Source: JACMQW01 sp964536965 (GTDB lineage: Bacteria; Bdellovibrionota; UBA1018). From it: a DNA stretch of 64,000 bases. The notes beneath the pieces are model-generated. The model was given only the letters and a program-made list of their open reading frames with translations, did not search any database and was not told where the DNA came from. The position numbers and the translations under genes were made by a program. Positions 8,508 to 16,863 of the stretch are shown here, piece by piece (within the stretch, counting starts at the first letter, position 1; each line of letters begins with the position of its first letter). Location: NCBI GenBank assembly GCA_964536965.1, contig CAZIAL010000001.1:124001-188000 (forward strand), written 5' to 3'.

Positions 8508-9005
8508 TCAACCCTCGGTAAATCGCTTCTGATAGAGCGTGACGTCGACGAAGCTGCCGAACTTTCGCGCGATTCTCGGGAGATAGCCCACGCGGGCAAA
8601 GCCCAGTTTCTCGTGCAGCGCGATCGAAGCGGAATTGGTCCCGGTCACACGCGATAGGAGCGAATAAAATCCGAATGCGCGACCCGCTTCGGCGAGGTCG
8701 GTCAGCAGCAGTCGTCCATAGCCTTTCCCACGGACCGCGGCATCGAGGTGGATCGAAACTTCGCCGGTGACGCGATATCCGGATCGATCTCCGAAGTACG
8801 CTAGTACGGCATACCCCCAGACCTGGTTCGTTTCGTCGGCGAGCACCAGGATGGGCAGCGTCTTCTCGCGCGCCTCCCACCAGGCGTCCCAGCGTTCACG
8901 ACTCCAGGGTTCGTCCTCGAGAATCGCGTCGCTCGTGCGGATGATCTCATTCCGAATCTCGAAAATGCGGGTCGAGTCCGTATCGCGGGCCGGTCGGGTC
9001 TTCAT
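8508..9005 (-). CDS. GNAT-family N-acetyltransferase (Pat/Bar-like)
   Basis: The 165-residue protein has the GNAT core with the acetyl-CoA loop VRGKGYGRLLL (motif A) and a late ALHEKLGFARVGYLPRIARKFG block typical of phosphinothricin/methionine-sulfoximine acetyltransferase-like members. It would transfer acetyl from acetyl-CoA to an amine, but the substrate is unknown. The start is the ATG at 9005, which overlaps the stop of the Hsp70-like gene in an ATGA, so the two are translationally coupled. A longer frame upstream (to 9221) is only the shadow of that gene. Confidence 0.85.
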   Translation of the reverse strand: MKTRPARDTDSTRIFEIRNEIIRTSDAILEDEPWSRERWDAWWEAREKTLPILVLADETNQVWGYAVLAYFGDRSGYRVTGEVSIHLDAAVRGKGYGRLLLTDLAEAGRAFGFYSLLSRVTGTNSASIALHEKLGFARVGYLPRIARKFGSFVDVTLYQKRFTEG

Positions 9006-10360
9006 CGGGCCGCCTCGCGCGCGCGGTTCTCGGCGTTCGCCCGATTCGAGTCTCCATGCAAAGCAAGTCCCTCCGCGACCGCGGTAAAAGTGTCCTGGTC
9101 CAAGAGTTTCGCGTTCGGAAATAGGCTGGCGAGGCGCTCGCGGATCACCGGGACTTTCGAGGTCCCCCCGGTGAACTGCAGTCGTTCCACTTCCTTGGGA
9201 TCGACCTTTCCCACTCGACAAGTTTCGAGCGCCGCTTTTCCGATCGCGTCGACGGAGGGCTCGACGATTCGCTCGAATTCTTCGCGTCCGACGGGGAACT
9301 CGATCTCGATGGGGTAAGATCTGAAACCGAAATCCGTCTTCGCTTCGTGAGAGAGCCGGAGTTTAAGGTCTTCGACGGCCTGGTGCAGGCGATAACCGAG
9401 ATTCTCCTCTACGAGCGTAATCAGGTTTTCGAGTTTCGGCTTCTGTTCCGCGTCCACGATTTCCTTCCGGAGGACGAGGATGAAGTTCCAGGTGGCGCGC
9501 TCGCGCAGAAACGCGTGGTGATGCCATTTCGGCAGATGTTTCACGAGCCCGGTCGGCATCGTCAGCACATTCGAAGAGAAGGGCCGTTGGTACCGAATCG
9601 AAGCGCCGAAAAGATCGAGAAGTTTGTCGATGAAGAAGTCCGAATCCAGCGCGTCTCCGGCGACGGAGATTCCGTGGACGCCGAACGTATGGATCCCCTC
9701 GGGCTGGGTCGTGGTCGAAACCCGGCGGAAGAGCGTGAAGTCGCTGGTCCCGCCGCCTAAATCGGCGATGAGGGTGATCGGTCCTTCGGGACTTTTCGCA
9801 TCGGATGCGCCTTCCGCACGCGCGCCAGCGACCATGGCGGCGATCGGTTCTTCGACCAGCGTGACCTGGTCGAGATCGAAACCGCCGAGCTCGATCGCTC
9901 GTCGGAAACGGACCACGGCCAAACCTTCGCGCGGAGGATCCTGGGAATAGCGAGCGGGCCGACCGAAATAGATCGGGATTCCCGCCAGTGAGCCGACGTC
10001 CTTCTCGATGCGTTTCCGAAGTTCCTGCAGGAAGCGCGCGATCAAATCCTCGATTCCGGCGTGACGGCCGAAAAGAGAGGTGCCGGTAAATTCAGGATTC
10101 GGGAGGAGTCGCTTAATCGACTGGAGAAAACGGCCTTCCATGCCTAAATCGAAGTATTGGTCGATCGCCGCTTTTCCGAAGTAGGAGTGGTTCCGTTCCG
10201 GAAAATAGAGCAGCGACTTCAGGAGGCGCGGATCGCCTTCGGTTTTACCGGGTATCCCCGGATCGAGATCGAGGACGCGCACGGTTCCGTCGGCTTCGAG
10301 CACGGCCGCCACCGTATTCGAGGTTCCATAGTCGATGCCGATCGCGCGAATGGGTTTCAT
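9002..10360 (-). CDS. Hsp70-family ATPase (YegD-like)
   Basis: The 452-residue protein contains an actin/Hsp70 nucleotide-binding domain. It shows the phosphate-1 loop GIDYGTSNTVAA, phosphate-2 loop LIADLGGGTSDFTLF and adenosine motif LQFTGGTSKVP. It ends shortly after this domain and lacks the DnaK peptide-binding beta-sandwich and lid, like E. coli YegD. It could be an atypical chaperone, but its clients are unknown. The ATG at 10360 is chosen over an upstream TTG at 10381 because the phosphate-1 strand starts right after it. It lies 31 bp downstream of mccB and overlaps the GNAT gene by 4 bp, giving a three-gene unit mccB-hsp70-GNAT. Confidence 0.9.
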   Translation of the reverse strand: MKPIRAIGIDYGTSNTVAAVLEADGTVRVLDLDPGIPGKTEGDPRLLKSLLYFPERNHSYFGKAAIDQYFDLGMEGRFLQSIKRLLPNPEFTGTSLFGRHAGIEDLIARFLQELRKRIEKDVGSLAGIPIYFGRPARYSQDPPREGLAVVRFRRAIELGGFDLDQVTLVEEPIAAMVAGARAEGASDAKSPEGPITLIADLGGGTSDFTLFRRVSTTTQPEGIHTFGVHGISVAGDALDSDFFIDKLLDLFGASIRYQRPFSSNVLTMPTGLVKHLPKWHHHAFLRERATWNFILVLRKEIVDAEQKPKLENLITLVEENLGYRLHQAVEDLKLRLSHEAKTDFGFRSYPIEIEFPVGREEFERIVEPSVDAIGKAALETCRVGKVDPKEVERLQFTGGTSKVPVIRERLASLFPNAKLLDQDTFTAVAEGLALHGDSNRANAENRAREAAR

Positions 10361-10391
10361 CAGTCTATTTCTAGTTTCCAACCCCTACGGG

Positions 10392-11999
10392 TTACATGCG
10401 GAAGACGCCGTACTTCGTCTCCGGGATCGGGGCGTTCATCGTCGCGGCAAGGGCGCGCGCGAGGGTCTCCCGCGTCTTCCAGGGGAGGAGAATTCCGTCG
10501 TCCCAGAGGCGCGCGGTGGAAAAATAAGGCGAACCCTCTTCTTCGTATTTTTCGAGGATCGGCTGGCGAATTTTGGCGACCTCGGCGTCCGAGAGCTTCT
10601 TGCCCTGCGCTTCGAGTTGCTCCATCTTCACCTGCGAGAGGACACCCGCGGCTTGTTCGCCGCCCATGACCGAGATTCGTGCGTTCGGCCACATCCAGAG
10701 AAATCGCGGCTGGTAAGCGCGCCCGCACATTCCGTAGTTCCCGGCGCCGAACGATCCACCGACCACGACGGTGAACTTCGGTACCTTTGCGTTCGAGACG
10801 GCGGTGACGAGTTTCGCACCGTCCTTGGCGATCCCTCCCTGTTCGAACTTTTTCCCGACCATGAAGCCGGTGATGTTCTGGAGAAAGAGCAGCGGAATCT
10901 TGCGTTGGTTGCAGAGCTCGATGAAGTGCGCGCCTTTCAGCGAGCTTTCCGAAAAGAGAATGCCGTTGTTCGCCACGATCCCGATCGGGTAGCCATGGAG
11001 GTGCGCGAATCCGGTGACGAGCGTGGTCCCGTAGTTGGCCTTGAATTCGTGGAAGCGCGAGCCGTCGACGAGACGAGCGATCACTTCGCGGATGTCGAAA
11101 GGTTTCTTGAAATCGGTGGGAATGATGCCGGCGAGCTCTTTCGCATCGTAGAGCGGTTCCTCGGGGGCGAGGCGCTCGATCGCGGTCGGGGCCGGGCGGT
11201 TCAGATGCGAGACGATATCGCGCGCGATTTCCAGCGCGTGCTCGTCGTTTTCGGCCAGGTGGTCGGTGACGCCCGAGATCCGCGAATGGGTGTCTCCACC
11301 GCCGAGCTCTTCCGCCGTCACGACTTCGCCCGTCGCCGCCTTCACGAGCGGAGGACCGCCGAGAAAAATGGTTCCTTGATTGCGCACAATCACGGACTCA
11401 TCCGACATCGCCGGAACGTATGCGCCGCCGGCGGTGCAAGAGCCCATGACCACCGCGATCTGGGGAATTCCCGCGCCCGACATCGTGGCTTGATTGTAAA
11501 AAATTCGCCCGAAGTGGTCGCGGTCCGGAAAAACTTCGCTTTGCATCGGAAGGAACGCGCCGCCGGAGTCTACGAGGTAAATGCAGGGGAGGCGATTCTC
11601 GAGCGCGATTTCCTGCGCTCGAAGATGTTTTTTCACCGTCATCGGAAAATAGGTGCCGCCCTTTACCGTCGCGTCGTTTGCGATGATGAGCGTTTCGCGT
11701 CCATGGACGACGCCGATTCCGGCGACCATTCCCGCGCCCGGAGCCGCGTCTTCATACATTCCGTTCGCGGCGAGCGCGCCGATCTCGAGAAAATCCGTGC
11801 CCGGATCGATTAGTGCCTGGACCCGATCGCGCGCCAGAAGTTTTCCGCGTTTCGTGTGACGCTCGCGCGCCTCGGCGCCTCCACCCAGCCGCGCGGCTTC
11901 GAGTTTCTTCTCGAGTTCGACGGCCAGGGCGAGGTGATGGGCTTGGTTGGATTTGAACTCCGGCGAGTTCGGCTGGACGCTCGACTTCAGGGTGGGCAT
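10392..11999 (-). CDS. mccB: 3-methylcrotonyl-CoA carboxylase, carboxyltransferase (beta) subunit
   Basis: The 535-residue protein is a full-length acyl-CoA carboxyltransferase that moves CO2 from biotin to 3-methylcrotonyl-CoA. It shows the N-terminal RGKLLARDRVQALIDPGTDFLE block, the KGGTYFPMTVKKHLRAQEIA segment characteristic of MccB/LiuB, and GSCTAGGAYVPAMSDE. GGSFGAGNYGMCGRAY and MGGEQAAGVLSQV complete the set. The assignment over propionyl- or geranyl-CoA carboxylase rests on these segments and on the adjacent methylglutaconyl-CoA hydratase and HMG-CoA lyase genes. The start at 11999 (ATG) is uncertain, because GAGGAAA lies 20 bp upstream. The gene is divergent from the hydratase gene with only 65 bp between them. 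Confidence 0.9.
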   Translation of the reverse strand: MPTLKSSVQPNSPEFKSNQAHHLALAVELEKKLEAARLGGGAEARERHTKRGKLLARDRVQALIDPGTDFLEIGALAANGMYEDAAPGAGMVAGIGVVHGRETLIIANDATVKGGTYFPMTVKKHLRAQEIALENRLPCIYLVDSGGAFLPMQSEVFPDRDHFGRIFYNQATMSGAGIPQIAVVMGSCTAGGAYVPAMSDESVIVRNQGTIFLGGPPLVKAATGEVVTAEELGGGDTHSRISGVTDHLAENDEHALEIARDIVSHLNRPAPTAIERLAPEEPLYDAKELAGIIPTDFKKPFDIREVIARLVDGSRFHEFKANYGTTLVTGFAHLHGYPIGIVANNGILFSESSLKGAHFIELCNQRKIPLLFLQNITGFMVGKKFEQGGIAKDGAKLVTAVSNAKVPKFTVVVGGSFGAGNYGMCGRAYQPRFLWMWPNARISVMGGEQAAGVLSQVKMEQLEAQGKKLSDAEVAKIRQPILEKYEEEGSPYFSTARLWDDGILLPWKTRETLARALAATMNAPIPETKYGVFRM

Positions 12000-12064
12000 G
12001 GTTCGTATTCGATGGTATTTCCTCGTTAAAAGCACTCAAAAAAAGCGAATGCGCGAGAAATAAC

Positions 12065-12889
12065 ATGACCCGTCAAGCCCCGGCGATCCCGTCCTTCCAG
12101 ACTCTGAAAGTAGCGTTCGATCCCCGCGGGGTTCTTTTCGTCTCGTTGAACCGACCGGACATTCGGAACGCGTTCAACGAAACGCTGATCGGGGAGCTGA
12201 CCGAAACTTTCGGTAAACTCGCCCTCGAACCGGAAATTCGGGTGATCGTTTTTCGCGGCGAAGGCCCCGTTTTTTCGGCGGGCGGCGATCTGAACTGGAT
12301 GAAAAAATCCGTCACGCTTTCCCTCGAAGGAAACCTCGAAGATACGCAGCGACTGACCCACATGTTCCGGACGATGAACGAATGTCCGAAGCCGGTCATC
12401 GGTGCGATCCACGGCGCGGCGATCGGCGGCGGAGTGGGGCTCACCGCGATCTGCGATATCGCGATCGCCACCCAGGATACGCAGTTTTCGCTGTCGGAAG
12501 TCCGTCTCGGGATCGTGCCCGCGTGTATCGGACCCTTCGTCATTTCGAAAATCGGGGCTTCCCATGCACGATCGCTTTTTATGAGTGCCGAGCGTTTCCT
12601 CGCCGCGAAGGCGAAAGAGGTGGGTCTCGTGCACGAGGTCGTGGCCGATGCGGCCGCGCTCGATGCGGCCATCGAACGGGTCGTCGGAAACATGCTCCAG
12701 TGCGGTCCCCATGCGATGGCGGCGGCCAAAAAACTGGTCCTCGATCTCTCGTGGAACGAACGCCGTCAGGCAGTGGGCGATTGTTTCGATTACGTCGCGC
12801 GCATGCTCGCCGAACTCCGCGTGAGCCCCGAGGGTCAGGAAGGCTTGAAAGCGTTCCTCGACAAGCGGAAGCCGAACTGGATTCGCTGA
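12065..12889 (+). CDS. liuC: Enoyl-CoA hydratase/isomerase family, probable methylglutaconyl-CoA hydratase
   Basis: The 274-residue protein has the crotonase fold. NRPDIRNAFNE lies near residue 35, the first oxyanion-hole segment is SAGGDLNWMK, and HGAAIGGGVGL is followed by FSLSEVRLGIVP with the catalytic Glu. The SAGGDLNWMK form is typical of methylglutaconyl-CoA hydratases, which make HMG-CoA in leucine breakdown. The neighbours on both sides (mccB divergent, biotin carboxylase and HMG-CoA lyase downstream) fit that step exactly. Confidence 0.85.
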   Translation: MTRQAPAIPSFQTLKVAFDPRGVLFVSLNRPDIRNAFNETLIGELTETFGKLALEPEIRVIVFRGEGPVFSAGGDLNWMKKSVTLSLEGNLEDTQRLTHMFRTMNECPKPVIGAIHGAAIGGGVGLTAICDIAIATQDTQFSLSEVRLGIVPACIGPFVISKIGASHARSLFMSAERFLAAKAKEVGLVHEVVADAAALDAAIERVVGNMLQCGPHAMAAAKKLVLDLSWNERRQAVGDCFDYVARMLAELRVSPEGQEGLKAFLDKRKPNWIR

Positions 12890-13012
12890 TCCGGTCGATC
12901 TGGAGACGGCAGGCCATGGACGCGCTCGGCGTGGTATTTCGCCCCGCGGGATATGGCGCATAGATTGTATTTATTCCGGGAGTTCGCCTGAAACCCGTTA
13001 GCCGGAGGATCT

Positions 13013-13141
13013 ATGAAAAAAAGCAATCTGCCTTCTCTTCGCGATACCCAGGGCGCCGTCCTTCCCCCACTGGTCCTTTACATGCTTGGAGTTCCGCTCG
13101 GTTTAGTGCTTCTGCTCTGGTTCTTCTTCTTTCGCGGATAA
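13013..13141 (+). CDS. Small single-span membrane protein
   Basis: A 42-residue frame starts at an ATG preceded by GCCGGAGGATCT, an excellent ribosome binding site. It begins MKKSNLPSLRD and ends with a hydrophobic helix (LVLYMLGVPLGLVLLLWFFFF) capped by RG. It lies between the hydratase gene and the biotin carboxylase gene on the same strand. It resembles small inner-membrane proteins but has no recognised family. Its presence inside a leucine-catabolic block may be accidental. Confidence 0.6.
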   Translation: MKKSNLPSLRDTQGAVLPPLVLYMLGVPLGLVLLLWFFFFRG

Positions 13142-13215
13142 TCGCGGGAGGGACTCCGAAACGACGCGCTGCGGCCTCGTTGCAATGACCCTTCGCCCGA
13201 GCTAACCTCGTGCGA

Positions 13216-14715
13216 ATGGGTCAGCCGAATCGGGGTAAAGTCCGCCATAAACTGCTGGTCGCGAATCGCTCCGAGATCGCGTGTCGGATATTCCAGACCG
13301 CGCGCGAGATGGGAATCGCGACGGTCGCGATCTACGCGCCCGGAGACGAAGAAGCCCGGCACCTGACTTACGCGGACGAGATCGTCCCCGTAAAAAGTTA
13401 TCTCGACGTCGACGCGGTCGTCGCGGCCGCGAAACAAACCGGGACCACGCTGATCCATCCTGGCTACGGATTTCTATCTGAACGTCCCGTCTTCGCCCGC
13501 GCGGTCGAAAAAGCCGGAATCCTATTCGTCGGACCGACGCCCGAAACCATGGAGGCCATGGGCGGAAAAATCGACGCGAAGGAAATCGCCGAACGCGCAA
13601 AAGTCCCTACCCTGCCTTGGGCGAAAATCAAGACGGGCAGCAATGCGAGACAGACGGTCCTCGAAACCGCAAAGCAGATCGGATTTCCGCTTTTGCTGAA
13701 AGCTGCCGCGGGCGGTGGCGGCAAAGGGATGCGTCGCGTAGACCGGCTGGAAGAAGTCGAGGCGGCCGCGGAGAGCGCTTCCGCCGAAGCGATCGCCGCT
13801 TTCGGCGACGGCACCCTTTTTCTCGAGCGATTGCTTCTCGAACCTCGCCACATCGAAATCCAGGTTTTCGGTGACGGAAAAGGCGGCGGCGTTCATCTCT
13901 ACGAGCGTGAATGCTCCTTGCAGCGGCGTCACCAAAAAGTCTGGGAGGAGGCGACCGCGCCGAATCTTTCCGAAGAAACGCGGACCGGACTCTTTACGGC
14001 GGCGATGAACCTCGTTCGCGAGACGAAGTATCGATCGGCCGGGACGCTCGAGTTTCTGGTGGAGCCCTCCGGAAATTTTTACTTCCTGGAGATGAATACC
14101 CGTCTCCAGGTCGAGCATCCCGTGACCGAACTCGTGACCGGAACGGATCTCGTGCACGCACAGCTTTCGCTGGCGATCGATCCCGAGCATTTCCCCCTCC
14201 CTTCGCCGATGCCAGAGCCGCGCGGACATGCGATCGAAGTTCGGCTCTACGCCGAAGATCCTTCGCAAGGATTTATGCCGACGCCGGGCAAGGTGGAAAA
14301 ACTTCGTTGGCCGACGGGTACGGGAATTCGAGTCGAGAGCGGGATCGAAGAAGGCCAGACGATCGGCACGGGATTCGATTCGATGTTGGGAAAACTCGTC
14401 GTCTATGCTCCTACGCGCGAGCAAGCCGTGGCCCGGATGCGGTTTGCGCTCGATGAGACCGTCATCCTCGGCATGGGTACCAACCAGAGTTACCTCCGCG
14501 CGCTGGCCGACGATACGAACGTCATCGCCGGAAAAGTTCATACGGGATATCTCGGCGAAGCTTATGCCGCTTTCGCTCCGCTACCCGCCGAAGAAGATTT
14601 CGCGCTTCTCGCCGCTGCGCGAGCCATGGGGTTCGGAAAAAACTACGATTCCGCTTCCGGAAGCGGCGGGCGCGCGGCGGGCGCGGCTTATCCTTCGCCC
14701 TGGAGGAAGGGATGA
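13216..14715 (+). CDS. Biotin carboxylase subunit of an acyl-CoA carboxylase (3-methylcrotonyl-CoA type)
   Basis: The roughly 499-residue protein carries the complete biotin carboxylase module. It has KLLVANRSEIACRI at the N-terminus and HPGYGFLSE. The ATP-grasp glycine loop is KAAAGGGGKGMR, and ERECSLQRRHQKVWEEA and EMNTRLQVEHPVTE follow. It carboxylates biotin with ATP and bicarbonate. It stops after the carboxylase C-terminal domain and has no biotinyl domain. That domain is encoded by the next gene, whose ATG at 14712 overlaps this stop (ATGA). In most bacteria MccA carries both on one chain. The start may be GTG 13210 or ATG 13216, as neither has a clear ribosome binding site. Context supports methylcrotonyl-CoA carboxylase, but a general acyl-CoA carboxylase is possible. 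Confidence 0.9.
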   Translation: MGQPNRGKVRHKLLVANRSEIACRIFQTAREMGIATVAIYAPGDEEARHLTYADEIVPVKSYLDVDAVVAAAKQTGTTLIHPGYGFLSERPVFARAVEKAGILFVGPTPETMEAMGGKIDAKEIAERAKVPTLPWAKIKTGSNARQTVLETAKQIGFPLLLKAAAGGGGKGMRRVDRLEEVEAAAESASAEAIAAFGDGTLFLERLLLEPRHIEIQVFGDGKGGGVHLYERECSLQRRHQKVWEEATAPNLSEETRTGLFTAAMNLVRETKYRSAGTLEFLVEPSGNFYFLEMNTRLQVEHPVTELVTGTDLVHAQLSLAIDPEHFPLPSPMPEPRGHAIEVRLYAEDPSQGFMPTPGKVEKLRWPTGTGIRVESGIEEGQTIGTGFDSMLGKLVVYAPTREQAVARMRFALDETVILGMGTNQSYLRALADDTNVIAGKVHTGYLGEAYAAFAPLPAEEDFALLAAARAMGFGKNYDSASGSGGRAAGAAYPSPWRKG

Positions 14716-15182
14716 GTCGAGAGATCTTTCGAGTCAGTGGAAAGAAAGTCCAGGTGCCGGCGGCGGCCGAAGGGTGGACCTTCGAAGCGCGACCGGGCGG
14801 CTGGGTGATCGCGACGGGGCGGGATAGCGCCGGAGCGACGGTAAGGCGCCGATTCTTTCTCCACGAAGCGAAGGGAAAGCTATCATTTTCCGTAGGCGGC
14901 TCGCTTTACTTTGGCCCGATCGACACGGCCGCGCGGGGCGGTGCGACCGCGGGTGGCAGCGATCTCGATTTGATCGCGCAATTCCCGGGTAAGGTCCGGA
15001 AAATCCTCGTGCAGGAAGGGATCATGGTCGCCGAAGGCGAGCCGATGCTCCTGCTCGAAGCGATGAAAATGGAATTCTCGGTGAAAGCGCCGTTCGCCGG
15101 CAAAATCACGAAAATCCGCGTCACGGAAGGCCAGCAGCTTTCGCCCGGAGATCGGTACCTGGATCTGGTCGCGACCTCATGA
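14712..15182 (+). CDS. Biotin carboxyl carrier protein (separate BCCP subunit)
   Basis: The 156-residue protein ends in a biotinyl/lipoyl domain with the biotinylation motif LLEAMKME, where K119 should carry biotin. It has the usual swinging-domain strands around it (FPGKVRKILV, GKITKIRVTEGQQL). The first 80 residues form a beta-rich region like the BT-type domain that links the biotin carboxylase to the carrier in MccA/PccA. It overlaps the preceding biotin carboxylase by an ATGA and the following HMG-CoA lyase gene by another ATGA, so all three should be translated in fixed ratio. Confidence 0.9.
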   Translation: MSREIFRVSGKKVQVPAAAEGWTFEARPGGWVIATGRDSAGATVRRRFFLHEAKGKLSFSVGGSLYFGPIDTAARGGATAGGSDLDLIAQFPGKVRKILVQEGIMVAEGEPMLLLEAMKMEFSVKAPFAGKITKIRVTEGQQLSPGDRYLDLVATS

Positions 15183-16108
15183 AGCGTAAAACTCCCTCCG
15201 CCATTGAGATCTTCGAGGTCGGGGTCCGTGACGGTCTCCAGAACGAGTCGCGGCAGGTGAAACTCGAAGATAAACTTTTTCTCGCGCAGGGTCTCATCGA
15301 CGCCGGAATCCGCGGAATCGAACTCGGGGCCTTCGTCAGACCGGACCGCGTCCCCCAGATGGCGGATACGGACGCCGTCTATGCGGCCGTCGCCCGCGGG
15401 GACCTGCGACTCGGACGCGCGAAAGCGTACGCCCTGGTACCGAATCTCCACGGGCTCGAGCGCGCGATGGCCTCGGGAGCCAAAGGCATCGCCGTATTCA
15501 CCGCCGCGACGGAAAGTTTCGCGAAACGGAATATCGGCATGTCGATCGGAGAATCGCTCCGCGTGATCGCGGAAGTCGTCGCGCTAGCCCGGAAAAAGAA
15601 AATCGCGGTGCGCGGTTACGTTTCGACCGCATTTGGCTGTCCTTTCGAGGGTAAAGTTTCGCCGAAAAAGCCGCTCGCGGTCGCGCAGAAGCTCGCGGAG
15701 CTCGGTATTCCGGAGATTTCGATCGGCGATACGATCGGGGTAGCGACCCCGAGAAACGTCGAAGAGGTTCTCGCACCGCTCGTGAAAAAGATCGGGCGTA
15801 AGGTACGGATCGCGGGCCATTTCCACGATACGCGCGGTACCGCGCTCGCGAACGCCGTCGCGGCGATGGATGTGGGCGTGAAAGTTCTCGACGCTTCGGC
15901 GGGCGGACTGGGCGGCTGCCCGTTCGCGCCGGGCGCGACGGGAAACCTCGCGACCGAAGATCTGGTTTATCTCCTCGACGGAATGGGAATTCGCAGCGGC
16001 GTAAAGCTCGAGAAGCTCGCGGGAACGAGTCTCGCGTTCGCACGCCGGGTGGGAATTCCGATTTCGAGTCGTTATCTGCGGGCATTTGCGGCGGCGGGGA
16101 CGAAGTGA
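15179..16108 (+). CDS. mvaB: Hydroxymethylglutaryl-CoA lyase
   Basis: The 309-residue protein splits HMG-CoA into acetoacetate and acetyl-CoA, the last step of leucine degradation. It is a DRE-TIM metallolyase whose N-terminal metal-binding segment is VGVRDGLQNE. HFHDTRGTALAN supplies the metal ligands (H-x-H), and GGCPFAPGATGNLATED is the signature with the catalytic Cys in a flexible loop. Length is normal. The ATG overlaps the carrier-protein stop in an ATGA, and its own stop overlaps the plsC start in a GTGA. Confidence 0.95.
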   Translation: MKRKTPSAIEIFEVGVRDGLQNESRQVKLEDKLFLAQGLIDAGIRGIELGAFVRPDRVPQMADTDAVYAAVARGDLRLGRAKAYALVPNLHGLERAMASGAKGIAVFTAATESFAKRNIGMSIGESLRVIAEVVALARKKKIAVRGYVSTAFGCPFEGKVSPKKPLAVAQKLAELGIPEISIGDTIGVATPRNVEEVLAPLVKKIGRKVRIAGHFHDTRGTALANAVAAMDVGVKVLDASAGGLGGCPFAPGATGNLATEDLVYLLDGMGIRSGVKLEKLAGTSLAFARRVGIPISSRYLRAFAAAGTK

Positions 16109-16863
16109 GACGCGCATTCGAGGTCTTCGTTTTTTACTTCCGACTCTTCGGAATGCTCCTATGGATCGTGAGCTCTTCGATTCTTTCGATGCCGCTGGCT
16201 GTTTTTCGTTGGAAGGACGCCGAGAATAACTACCTCTTCGCGAAAATTTACGGAATTCCGGCGCGCGCGATCATGGGCATCCGGGTTCGCGTCGAGGGCG
16301 AAGAGCACCTGGACGTTCGGCCGGGGATCTTCTGCGCGAATCACCAGAGCGGTCTCGATCTCGCGACGATGACGTCGGTCTATCCCCTGGGCGCGGTGGT
16401 CATCGGTAAAAAGGAACTTCGAAAAATTCCGGGCTTCGGAATCATGTTCGCCGCGTTTGGAAACGTACTGATCGATCGGCAGGATCGGAAGAATGCGCTC
16501 AGCGGTCTGAACCAGGCGGTCGCGGAGATGAAGCGGAAGAATCTCTCGGCTTGGATTTTTCCCGAGGGAACGCGCAATGCTTCTGGTCGGGGCCTGCTTC
16601 CGTTTAAGAAGGGGGCGTTTTACATGGCGATCCAGGCGCAGTCGCCGATCGTGCCGATCGTCTGTTCGCGTCTCGAGCGTCTCGTGAGCTTCCGCCATAA
16701 GTACGCGCGCTCGGGCGAGCTCCTGATCCGCGTCCTGCCTCCGATTTCGACCGTCGGGCTAAACAACGGCGATGTGGAACGCCTCCTGAACGAGACCCGC
16801 GAAAAAATGCTCGTCGCCGTCAACGAGGTGAATGCCATCATGGACGATCCGGCGAGGGGCTGA
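16105..16863 (+). CDS. 1-acyl-sn-glycerol-3-phosphate acyltransferase (PlsC-like)
   Basis: The 252-residue membrane-associated enzyme acylates lysophosphatidic acid or a related lyso-lipid. It has an N-terminal hydrophobic anchor (LFGMLLWIVSSSILSMPL). The acyltransferase motifs come in order: NHQSGLD (a variant of the usual N-H-x4-D), GKKELRKIPGFG and FPEGTRN, followed by a final hydrophobic PIVPIV. The GTG start overlaps the lyase stop, so it is translationally coupled to a catabolic operon, an unusual partner. It converges with the purine permease, with adjacent stop codons. Confidence 0.9.
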   Translation: MRRAFEVFVFYFRLFGMLLWIVSSSILSMPLAVFRWKDAENNYLFAKIYGIPARAIMGIRVRVEGEEHLDVRPGIFCANHQSGLDLATMTSVYPLGAVVIGKKELRKIPGFGIMFAAFGNVLIDRQDRKNALSGLNQAVAEMKRKNLSAWIFPEGTRNASGRGLLPFKKGAFYMAIQAQSPIVPIVCSRLERLVSFRHKYARSGELLIRVLPPISTVGLNNGDVERLLNETREKMLVAVNEVNAIMDDPARG

